A stretch of DNA of 34,333 bases, taken from NCBI GenBank assembly GCA_016716135.1, contig JADJWX010000020.1, positions 1 through 34,333 on the forward strand. Reading direction: 5' to 3'. The first letter of the stretch is position 1; each line of letters starts with the position of its first letter. A model generated the notes under the pieces. The model was not told where the DNA came from. It saw nothing but the letters and a program-made list of their open reading frames with translations, and made no database searches. This DNA is from Lewinellaceae bacterium (GTDB lineage: Bacteria > Bacteroidota > Bacteroidia > Chitinophagales > Saprospiraceae). A program made the translations under genes and the position numbers. Below are positions 27,587 through 34,333 of the stretch, one piece after another.

Positions 27587-27618
27587 CAAAAGTACAGGGC
27601 GGCATGCCGCTTTCCAAA
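27587..27618 (-). promoter_or_regulatory. promoter of the ARPP-1 gene
   Basis: On the minus strand, TTTG (27618-27615), a 20-base spacer and TACTTTTG (27594-27587) match the Bacteroidota sigma-ABfr consensus TTTG-N19/20-TAnnTTTG. The ATG at 27535 would have a leader of about 45 bases. This is the best promoter match noticed in the window. Confidence 0.75.
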
Positions 27619-27704
27619 TATTTTTGCCGCATGAAGGTGCATTTCCGATAAGCGGAAAAAAACCATAAATAACGGCAAAGGCGGCTGGGCATCACCACAA
27701 TCAG

Positions 27705-28239
27705 ATGAACTGGACAATTTTCCATCAGCAGGTATTTCCCATACGGCACAAGCTTTATCGCTTTGCGTTGCGGATTACAGGAAGTATCCATGAAGCGGAA
27801 GATGTGGTGCAGGAGGTGCTCGAAAAAGTGTGGAAAACACCTGCCGACCAAAGTGCGACTATCCGAAACTGGGAAGCCTGGTGCATGACCCTGACGTAAC
27901 CGTTCGTTGGATTAAAGCCGTGACCGGGCCCAGCGCCGCACCGCGCCGATCGGTCAGGAAGCCGAATATCAAACCGACGGCGCCGACCCGGCCCGCCAGA
28001 TTGAGGTGCAGGGGATTTGACCGGCCAGGTACGCCGGTTCCTGGAGGATTTGCCGGAGAAACAACGCATGGTAATGCACCTGCGCGACATTGAAGACCAG
28101 TTAAAAGCCGAAGAAATTGCTCAGGTCCTGGACATCAGTTTGGACCAGGTAAAGTAAACCTCCACCGGGCCAGGAAGGCCATACGCATGCAATTCGGCGT
28201 GGTTTTGCCGCCGAACCCGTACAGACCCGAAACAGTTGA
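27705..28239 (+). CDS. ECF-type RNA polymerase sigma factor, second copy (frame-broken)
   Basis: Region 2 is intact from ATG 27705: FPIRHKLYRFALRITGSIHE then AEDVVQEVLEKVWKTPAD. The middle reads only in fragments. Region 4 is recognisable at about 28020-28190 (RRFLEDLPEKQRMVMHLRDI, EAEEIAQVLDISLDQVK-like, NLHRARKAIR). The stop TGA 28237-28239 is inferred from one frame that ends just two bases before the ATG of the next gene, the spacing usual in sigma/anti-sigma pairs; the last ten residues are uncertain. The likely partner is the membrane protein downstream. Confidence 0.8.
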
Positions 28240-28241
28240 AC

Positions 28242-28873
28242 ATGAAAGAACAAGCAAATATTCAGGCCTTGCTCGACCGCTACTAGGAAGGGAAACCACG
28301 CTGGACGAAGAACGCCAACTCAAGGTTTTTTCAGTGCGGGCAACATCCGGAAGCCTATCAGGCATTTGCACCGTATTTCCAGGCTCTGCAAGCCGAACAT
28401 GCAGTGCAAGTGCCCGGCAACCAACGGGCAGTACGCATGCGCCGCCCTTGCGGTGGTTCCGTTTGGCTGCCGCCGCAGTCATCGCCATATTGCTCACTGC
28501 AGGCGTCTTTTGGTGGACAGGCGGCCCGGCACAACAGGAACAACAGGCTCTGGCCCCGGTAATGCCGCCCAAGATAGAAACGCCTCAACCTGCATTGACG
28601 CCCAGCCTTGAACCGGCCGCAAACCCTGTTGCTGAATCCCAGGTACCCAAAAAGCAAACCCGGAAGGGAACCGTTCGCAAAACCCGGAGTGTTGCACCCG
28701 AACCGGCGCCGGAGGACACCTACGAAGACCCTGAAGCCGCTCTGGCTGAAATCAAAGCGCGCGCTGGCGCTGGTTTCTTCGAAAATAAACGAAGCAACAC
28801 ACCCTGGAGAAAGGCCTTCAGGAAGTGAAGCATGTTGATATTTTACACAAAAGAAAAAGAAACGGATGGTTAA
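28242..28873 (+). CDS. anti-sigma-like membrane protein (frame-broken)
   Basis: Starts MKEQANIQALLDRY; a missing base turns the next Trp codon into TAG, after which WEGKTTLDEERQLKVFF continues. A helix (RLAAAAVIAILLTAGVFWWT, about 28462-28521) is followed by a periplasmic Pro/Ala/Gln-rich region (MPPKIETPQPALTPSLEPAA) and charged helical segments (EDPEAALAEIKA). The N-terminal LLDRYWEGKTTLDEERQLK pattern is that of short anti-sigma-type N-termini seen beside ECF sigma genes in Bacteroidota. The end is uncertain because frames cross in the final A-rich stretch; TAA 28871-28873 is the most sensible stop. Confidence 0.6.
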
Positions 28874-28911
28874 GCGCCATCGGATCAACCTGTTCACCCA
28901 CAAATTTTGCT

Positions 28912-29442
28912 ATGAAAAAAGTTGCTCCTTTTGCTGCCGCTGCTCTACCTTTTTTTGCCTTCTGCAGCGCTCTTCTCCGCCCAAAACGACGCTATTAACC
29001 GGTTTTAGGCAGTACATGGAAGACGAACGGTTTACGGCTGCGTTTTGTAAGCCGAGAGTTTTCAGTTTGGTATCCAAAATCCCAGTACCGACGACCCGAA
29101 TGGGAGAAGATCCGCGAGGTTGTCGGCGGCCTTACAGGCCCGTGGGTACTTCACTCCGACAGCCCCGACAACGGCGTGAGCCTCTACAAAGAGGCACCTA
29201 AGCGTGCCAACCGTGAATACGCTGAATTGCTCACTGTGCGCGACGGCAAAGAAAAATGTCCGCATCTGGGTAAAGGACAGCGGTAATATCATCAATGAAT
29301 TGTTGTTGCTTGTTGGCTCTCCTGATGAGTTTGTTGTGCTCAGCCTGACCGGCACAGATTGACCTGGACAAGATTTCCAAGCTTGTCCAGGGGGCCTGGA
29401 TATAGAGGGTGCAGAGCATTTGGAGAAAATCAAAAAGATTAA
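28912..29442 (+). CDS. DUF4252 family protein (frame-broken)
   Basis: The corrected reading gives a signal peptide (LLLLLPLLYLFLPSAALFSA), then FRQYMEDERFTAAF, WEKIREVVGGLTGLRVLHSD, YAELLTVRDGKENVRIWVKD and the family's hallmark EFVVLSLTGQIDLDKISKLS with a closing GAEHLEKIKK. At least six single-base losses are present. DUF4252 proteins are exported, of unknown function, and commonly follow ECF sigma and anti-sigma genes in Bacteroidota, as here. The stop is placed at TAA 29440-29442, assuming a missing A in the preceding A run. Confidence 0.75.
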
Positions 29443-29457
29443 TTTACCGGGGCCAGT

Positions 29458-29485
29458 ATCTTGCCGGTCTTTTAACCGGCAAGAT
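29458..29485. repeat. hairpin between the two DUF4252-type genes
   Basis: A perfect 10-bp stem (ATCTTGCCGG and CCGGCAAGAT) with the loop TCTTTTAA. It may attenuate or process the transcript between the two genes. No T run follows, so it is not a classic terminator. Confidence 0.55.
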
Positions 29486-29504
29486 CCTGTGTTCATGACA
29501 AACA

Positions 29505-30072
29505 ATGAAACAACTGCTTATTGGTTTTGATTCTACGAGTCTGTTGGCTGCTGCCGGAAACGCAGGCGCAGGATTACAGGCTTTACTGGAAATACAAAGA
29601 CTACGACGGCGCCATAGCGATAACTGCCGCGATGGGCTAAATGCATGCGGGTTCCTGGTTTTTGGATGAAAAGGCCGACCAGAGGTAAGCGCTGCGCAAA
29701 GTGCGCAAAGGTGCGAGTGCTCGTGTTCGAAAGATGAACCGAATCCGGTTAGCGACCTGGATATGCGTCGGTTTTTTTACCGGGCCCAAAAACGGAAACA
29801 GGAAGAGTTGCTTTTCGTACGAGCAAGGCCTTGCGGGTATCCGTGTTGGCAAAGGAGCGGAAAAACAGTATCCGTAAACTGGTGGTATTCGTGCGCGAAC
29901 CGGAAACATTGCCCTGGTAGTGTGCGTTGCAAAATCCGGTACGATGAAATCAGGGAAATTACTGGACCGTATTCGAGAGACAAACAAAAAGGGCGGTGGC
30001 GATGAAGCCGGATGTTCCGCTGTTGCCACCAGTGTTCAGTATCATTCGGCTTTGACAGATTGCTCAAATTGA
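29505..30072 (+). CDS. second DUF4252-type protein (frame-broken)
   Basis: Reading across frames: MKQLLIGFDSTSLL leader, then YRLYWKYKDYDGAIAITA, SWFLDEKADR, LRKVRKVRVLVFE, EELLFVRAGLAGIRVLAKER, KNSIRKLVVFVREPET and CKIRYDEIRELLDRIRE. The R-K-V-R-x-R-V-L and LVVFVREPE segments fit a DUF4252 relative, paired with the gene upstream. It has at least seven indels in 570 bases, among the worst densities in the window. The end is uncertain: TGA 30070-30072 is used because a terminator hairpin follows 20 bases later; an earlier stop at 30005 is possible. Confidence 0.6.
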
Positions 30073-30092
30073 AAACAAACAAACGCAAAAGC

Positions 30093-30128
30093 AATCGGGC
30101 CCGCCTGTAAAAACAGGTGGCCCGATTT
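30093..30128. terminator. bidirectional terminator between the sigma operon and the DksA-like gene
   Basis: AATCGGGCC and GCCTGT pair with ACAGGT and GGCCCGATT around the loop AAAA, with one bulged base, preceded by A-rich and followed by T-rich sequence. It lies between two converging genes. Confidence 0.85.
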
Positions 30129-30154
30129 GTTTGTAAAGCATCAAACGTGGCTAT

Positions 30155-30752
30155 TTAATCTTCGTCTTCATCCGGTTTTGCATGCGCAGCCGGGCCTCTT
30201 CTGGCATCACTGCCGACTTCCCAGTCTTCAGCGCCCCGGGCGCGGCATTTTATTAGCCCGGAATACGCACTTTGTCGCTGACCGGTTTGGGCGCCGGAGC
30301 GGCTGGAAGCCGCCGTGTTTACAGATAAGATCAATGGTTTGCCGAATCGGAAAGCGGGGCCTCGCTTGTTTGGCGTTTGCAATATTTTCCGTCAATGCTT
30401 TTTGTTGCATCCGGCACGAGGCGCAGGCGTTCTTTGCTGATCGAAAACGGCCGGTAACGGTACAAATTCCGTACGTTTTGTTTTCGATGCGCAGCAAGGC
30501 ATTTCTCAAATCCTGAATATGCCGTTGTTGGCGGGCAACCATACGTTGGAGTGATTCGAGGTCGGTGTGCGCGGTGGAATCACATCATGCCAATCGCGCT
30601 TCCCCCTTGCTGGTTAAATCCGTTTTCGTTGAGTTCGTCGATCTGTTTCTGGGTAAAATCGAAATGGCCTTCCTGCGCTTTTGCCATCTTGGATTCGATC
30701 AGTGTTTTGAATTCATGCAAGTCCTGATCACTGTATCGTACTTCTGATTCAT
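30155..30752 (-). CDS. DksA/TraR-family transcription regulator (frame-broken)
   Basis: From ATG 30752: an N-terminal helix (DLHEFKTLIESKMAKAQE-like) then FDFTQKQIDELNENGFNQQG and the coiled-coil region LQRMVARQQRHIQDLRNALL followed by RIENKTYGICTVTGR. It continues in another frame as SKERLRLVPDATKSI. Bacteroidota DksA/TraR-like proteins keep this TYGIC-TG-L-I-x-KERL pattern, and as seen here the four zinc-finger cysteines are not all present. The long acidic C-terminal tail (AEDWEVGSDARRG, PDEDED, ending 30155-30157) is unusual. It would bind RNA polymerase and modify initiation. Confidence 0.75.
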
Positions 30753-30808
30753 TGCAAAGCGCAGGTAGTCTGTTATGGTTAAATTATAGTGGTTTTGGAA
30801 TCAGGGCG

Positions 30809-30816
30809 CAAAATTA
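30809..30816 (-). promoter_or_regulatory. possible -7 element for the DksA-like gene
   Basis: TAATTTTG on the minus strand fits TAnnTTTG, 57 bases before the ATG at 30752. The -33 position has only a weak match (TGGA). Confidence 0.4.
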
Positions 30817-31057
30817 GGTCAAAAAACCTTTGTAAATCCAGGGGATGAAAAATTTATAATTTTTCTTTATGCAGGAATACCCGTCAATACTTCTTGATTT
30901 TTAAAAACCGCTTGCCAGGCTATCCGGTGCCAATTGGATGCAGGGGCTGTTTTCGCAAGTATTTCAAGGCCGGTATCGCGCCGAAGTATTCCCAGGCCGC
31001 ACGGTATTTCAAACACAAGACCGAACGATATTCGGTAAAGGGCTGATGGAAATATTG

Positions 31058-31065
31058 TATCTTTG
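31058..31065 (+). promoter_or_regulatory. possible -7 element upstream of the fused E1 gene
   Basis: TATCTTTG fits TAnnTTTG exactly. The -33 element is poor, and the distance to ATG 31238 (172 bases) is long, so either a long leader exists or a small gene between them is not readable. Confidence 0.4.
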
Positions 31066-31237
31066 CGGGCGATTCCAGTTTGCAGGTGGAAATCAAACAA
31101 ATGTTGGAACAATGGCAAAGTTCAGGGGTTTTTGGCCAAACAAACTTTGCACAAACGCCTGAAATAACCACCAGGAAGCCATGGCGCCTGCCCGGCAATT
31201 CTCAAGTACAGGACATTTAGAATTTCAAAAGTACAAT

Positions 31238-33672
31238 ATGGTTGAGACATCCTCATCGCCCCGCCCTACATCCGGTTCAAAGAAAAAACACGCTGTCAAA
31301 AGCCGGGCGCGAAGCGGTGCTGCGCGATTTCAGGAATTGCATCAGCCGGGAGGCCAGTATTCTCGCCCAGGGGAAGTGCTGACCGGTAAAGCAAATTTTG
31401 GCATCATCGGCGATGGCAAGGGAAGTACTCCCGGAGTAGCGATGGCGAAGGCAGGGCTCCGGGTGATTTCCGCTCGGAGTACCGCGACCAAACGCTGATG
31501 CTGGCCCTCGACCTGATGACGCTCGACGATTTTTTCGGGCGAGCTTTGGTGACCCCGAAAACGACAAATTCTCGGGCGGGCGGCTGGTGAATTGCCATTT
31601 TGCCACCCCGTTCATCGACGAGCAGGGCGCCTGAAAGCTAAAGTTGAAAAAAACAGGTACAATATTTCAGCCGGATATTTCACCTACCGGGGGACAGATG
31701 GCGCGCGCGCTGGGCCTGGCTTTTGCCTCTAAAAATTCAGGGAAAACCCGAACTGTGTGCCGAGTTGTCGGACAACGGCAATGAAGTGGCTTTTTGTACC
31801 ATCGGCGACACCTCCACCTCCGAAGGCGTTTTTGGGGAGAGCGGTCAGACGCTGCTGGCGTGCTGCAGGTCCCGCTTGCCATCTCTGTTTGGGACGATGG
31901 GTGCGGCATTTCCGTGCCGAAGAAATGCCAAACGACGAAGAAAGCATTTCGGAAGCCCTGAGCGGTTTCAGCGGCGAAAACGGCATCAGCATCCATGTCG
32001 GCAAAGCCTGGGATTCTCCGGCCTCTGCCAAATGTACCAGGATACGCGGTAGCAACCATGCGCCAGAACACACCAGCCCGCCCTTTTTCATATCAAAGAA
32101 ACGACGCAGCAACTCAGGCATTCCACCTCCGGCGATCACCGCCGAGTAAAATCTTCCCGCGCGCTAAACTGAAGAAGGCCTACGATTACAACAAACGCAT
32201 GGCCGACTGGATGATCGAATCCGGCATTGCTACCCCCGAAGAGATTAAAACCATACAAGCCGAAAGCCAAGGGGAAGTAACTGCTGCTGCACGGCCTCGC
32301 TTTCCGGCATTACCACGATGCCGTCGGCGCGGAGCGCCAGACCCTCCAGGGGCTACTTCAGGCCGCCCGGGCGGAACATCCGGAGGCTGGACTTTCAGTT
32401 CAAGATTGACGGAGTGGAACGTTCCCGTGAACCGCTGCGATTCGAACTGCTTAAAATTGCCCGCAGGGCGCACTACGCCCTCGCCGGCAAAACAAGTACT
32501 GCCAGAGACCAACTTGCCGGATTTTGCGAACAGGAGCAAACCAACGGCACCCGCTGGTACACGGAACACCTGTACAGCCATACGCCGAAATCGGCCCTGA
32601 AAGGTCCCCGTCGTCGCCGCACCAATTTGCCGAAGATGCGCCGCAAAAGACGGTTATGAAATTCTGAATGCCTGCTTTGACGCCAATTTTGAACCCAGGA
32701 ACCCGGCTTGTTCGCTTTTGGAGAAGATGTCGGACACATCGGCGACGTAAACCAGGGCATGCGCGGCATGCAGGAAAAATACGGCATCGAGCGCCGGTTC
32801 GACGTAGGAATCCGCGGAGTGGACCATTATGGAGACAGGCGATCGGTATGGCCATGCGTGGCTTGCGCCCCATTGCCGAAATCAATACCTCGACTACCTG
32901 ATTTACGGCCTCTCCCTTGTCCGACGACTTGTGCACCCTGCGCTGGCGTTCAGCGAACAACCAACAAGCCGCTCCGGCGATCATCCCGCACTGCGGCACC
33001 GGTTGGTTGGCGTCTGGCATGCCGGCTCGCCGATGAGTATGATGCTTGGCTCGTTGCGCGGCATGTATTTCTGCGTGCCCCCTGCAATATGATTAGAGCT
33101 GCCGGCATATTACAACACCCTGCTGCGCAGCAAGCCCGACGCGGAACTTGTCGTGGAATGCCTGAACGGCTACCGCCTCAAAAAGGAGGCGCTTACTGAC
33201 AATATCGGGCAGTTTACGGTGCCGCTGGGTGTGCCGATAACCTGCGCGGGGGCTCCGATGTCCCGTTGATCACGTATGGTTCCTGCGTACGTATCGCGGA
33301 AGAAGCCTGCTCGATGCTGGCTGAACACAGCATATCCGTCGAACTCGTGGACGTGCAAACCCTGCTGCCCTTCGACCCCTGCCGCATGCTTGCCTGAAAT
33401 CGCTGCAAAAACCAACCGCGTCCGTCTTCCTCGACGAAGATTTCCAGGGGGCTACCGGCTACGCATGATGCAGCAGGTACTCCACAGACAGGCTGGGGCG
33501 GCTACCGTTACCTCGACTCGGCTCCGGTGACCGTTGCCGCCAGAGATCCCACCGCCCCGGCTACGGGCAAGACGGCGATTACCACAGCAAACCGCAGGTG
33601 GAGGATGTGTTTGAAGTCGTTTACACGCTCATGCAGGAGAAAGCGGACCCCGGGCGTTTTGGTGCACTTTAA
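31238..33672 (+). CDS. 2-oxo acid dehydrogenase E1, fused alpha and beta subunits, branched-chain type (heavily frame-broken)
   Basis: Alpha part: REAVLRDFRNCISREASILA, GEVLTGKAKFGIIGDGKEV, FRSEYRDQTLMLALDLMTLD, GRLVNCHFATPFIDEQG, ISPTGGQMARALGLAFASK, the thiamine-diphosphate segment CTIGDTSTSEGVF, and LKKAYDYNKRMADWMIESG. Beta part from about 32640: DGYEILNACFDANF, RGMQEKYGIERRFDVGI, YLDYLIYGLS, GYRLKEALTDNIGQFTVPLG, LITYGSCVRIAEEACSMLAE, VELVDVQTLLPFDP and a closing VEDVFEVVYTLMQEKADPGR with TAA 33670-33672. The fused E1 of about 800 residues is common in Bacteroidota and oxidises branched-chain 2-oxo acids. This is a separate system from AceE at 23821-26373. More than a dozen indels are present. 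Confidence 0.87.
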
Positions 33673-33735
33673 AAGCGGAGCCATTCAGCAAGCTTATAAG
33701 TACTTCTAAGTATTTCCTGCCGCGGATTATGACTT

Positions 33736-33795
33736 AAACACAAAGGCACATAGAACACAGAGAAATATTCTTTGTGTTCTATGTGCCTTGTGTTT
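33736..33795. repeat. long inverted repeat between convergent genes
   Basis: The left arm (33736-33759) and right arm (33773-33795) pair over 23 bases with a single extra A in the left arm; the core is GGCACATAGAACACA. I recall AAACACAAAGGCACA-type palindromes as dispersed repeats in many Bacteroidota genomes. Here it lies between two converging genes and could also terminate both. Confidence 0.8.
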
Positions 33796-33846
33796 GAAAT
33801 TTAGAAGCAATCCTGCATCGGCAGGTTGGTGGGAACAGCCGCTGCA

Positions 33847-34333
33847 TTAATTCAAACCAAATGTCAACTGCCGGTATGCCTTTTCAGGCAGCACTGTTTC
33901 TAAAACAGCCATTGCTTGTTCCATAAAAGGTGCCGGTGCAGCCATGCCCCGTGCCCAGCAGCCATTGAAGCCGCGCCAGGGCTGCATGGCAGGGATTGCA
34001 TACCGGAACCACAACAAAAAGCGCGATTCCGGGGCATTTTCCTGGAAATACGGCTGCGCATTTCCATCCAGATCCGCATACGAAAATAGTTCAAGAGTTG
34101 TTTTGGGTTTCTCTTCTTCTTCCAGCATGTGTTGCAGGTAGGCGCTGTGGAAATGGTTCAGCGCGAAAATAAACTGCTCAACAAGTCTGCCGACATCTTC
34201 ACCCATGCGGGCACATCGGATCAAACCACCCGCAACAGGGTTTTCAGCCGGGCCTGTTGTTCGGTAATGATCTCGTGTTCATGGGCACTTTGCAGGCTGG
34301 CTCCGGGACAGCGTTGTTCCAGGAGCTTTCAAC
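33847..34333 (-). CDS. hemerythrin-like protein, N-terminus outside the window (frame-broken)
   Basis: The clearest frame reads VGRLVEQFIFALNHFHSAYL then QHMLEEEEK, SRFLLWFRYAIPAMQPW and APAPFMEQAMAVLETVLPEK, ending YRQLTFGLN at 33847. The HFHSAYLQHMLEEEE segment resembles the H-x-x-x-Y-x-x-H-M-x-x-E-E core of hemerythrin HHE domains, and the later WFRYAIPA and PAPFMEQ segments occur in a Bacteroidota subgroup of this fold. Upstream, in other frames, LLEQRCPGASLQSAHEHEII and TEQQARLKTLL suggest an earlier helix with its own HEHE. The product would bind a di-iron centre or act in oxygen/nitric oxide handling; this is moderately supported. Confidence 0.5.

Larger units (their letters stand above)
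30753..31237. other. intergenic region upstream of the E1 gene
   Basis: It has two candidate -7 elements: TAATTTTG on the minus strand (30809-30816) for the DksA-like gene and TATCTTTG on the plus strand (31058-31065). The frames around 30867-31198 on either strand show no family resemblance and are broken, so no gene is called. Confidence 0.45.

Noticed and set aside
30867..31162. Small overlapping frames on both strands before the fused E1 gene
   Set aside because: Neither strand gives a recognisable domain and each is interrupted; evidence is too weak to call a gene.

Overview
The window looks like a chromosomal segment from a Bacteroidota bacterium, most likely a Saprospiraceae- or Chitinophagales-type lineage. 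The evidence is type IX secretion (T9SS) tails on SGNH hydrolases, DUF4252 proteins, a fused alpha/beta 2-oxo acid dehydrogenase E1, MvaS, several exported proteins with lipoboxes, no Shine-Dalgarno pattern, and promoters of the TTTG/TAnnTTTG type. No rRNA, tRNA or CRISPR array was seen.

Quality caveat: most long genes are split into two to eight overlapping reading frames by single-base indels, usually in homopolymers, although the encoded protein families stay continuous across the breaks. I read this as uncorrected long-read or low-coverage assembly error rather than mass pseudogenisation. I therefore annotate whole gene spans that cross the frame breaks. The stretch 4.3-10.8 kb has few breaks; 11-22 kb and 27.9-33.7 kb have many.

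Layout. 1-423: end of a cupin protein. 753-4174 (minus): a histone-deacetylase-family hydrolase followed by a Pat-like acyl-CoA-ligase/GNAT acetyltransferase, a candidate acetylation eraser/writer pair. 4301-10729: the most interesting block. It holds a three-gene plus-strand operon (exported protein of unknown function; EAD11-like adaptor with four membrane segments; exported caspase + thrombospondin-3 repeats + FGE/SUMF1 domain) that converges on a second caspase-TSP3-FGE gene on the minus strand. Between the two lies a REP-associated tyrosine transposase (RAYT) bracketed by its palindromic REP/BIME repeats, which begin inside the stop codons of both FGE genes. 11030-12727: HMG-CoA synthase and a small membrane protein. 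12916-15909: an ECF sigma factor, a protein resembling a dual membrane-spanning anti-sigma factor (cytoplasmic domain, one membrane helix, long linker, outer-membrane barrel), and a lipoprotein. 15866-19625 (minus): a Crp/Fnr regulator and two secreted SGNH hydrolases. 19723-22250: an mlaE-mlaF-mlaD-type lipid transport operon. 22341-23680 (minus): a third SGNH hydrolase and a small lipoprotein. 23821-27535 (minus): homodimeric pyruvate dehydrogenase E1 and an ARPP-1 lipoprotein. 27705-30072: a second ECF sigma operon with an anti-sigma-like membrane protein and two DUF4252-type proteins. 30155-34333: a DksA/TraR-like regulator, the fused alpha/beta E1 of a branched-chain-type 2-oxo acid dehydrogenase, and a hemerythrin-like protein running off the end.

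The best candidate for an undescribed system is the EAD11/caspase/FGE block at 4301-10729: effector-associated adaptor and caspase modules are known from bacterial conflict systems, but here the caspases carry signal peptides and calcium-type TSP3 repeats, which suggests an envelope-located version. The RAYT/REP cassette wedged between the two caspase-FGE genes is the second strong point. Several unrelated REP-like palindrome families in the window share a GTA[A/C/G] tetranucleotide next to the hairpin.
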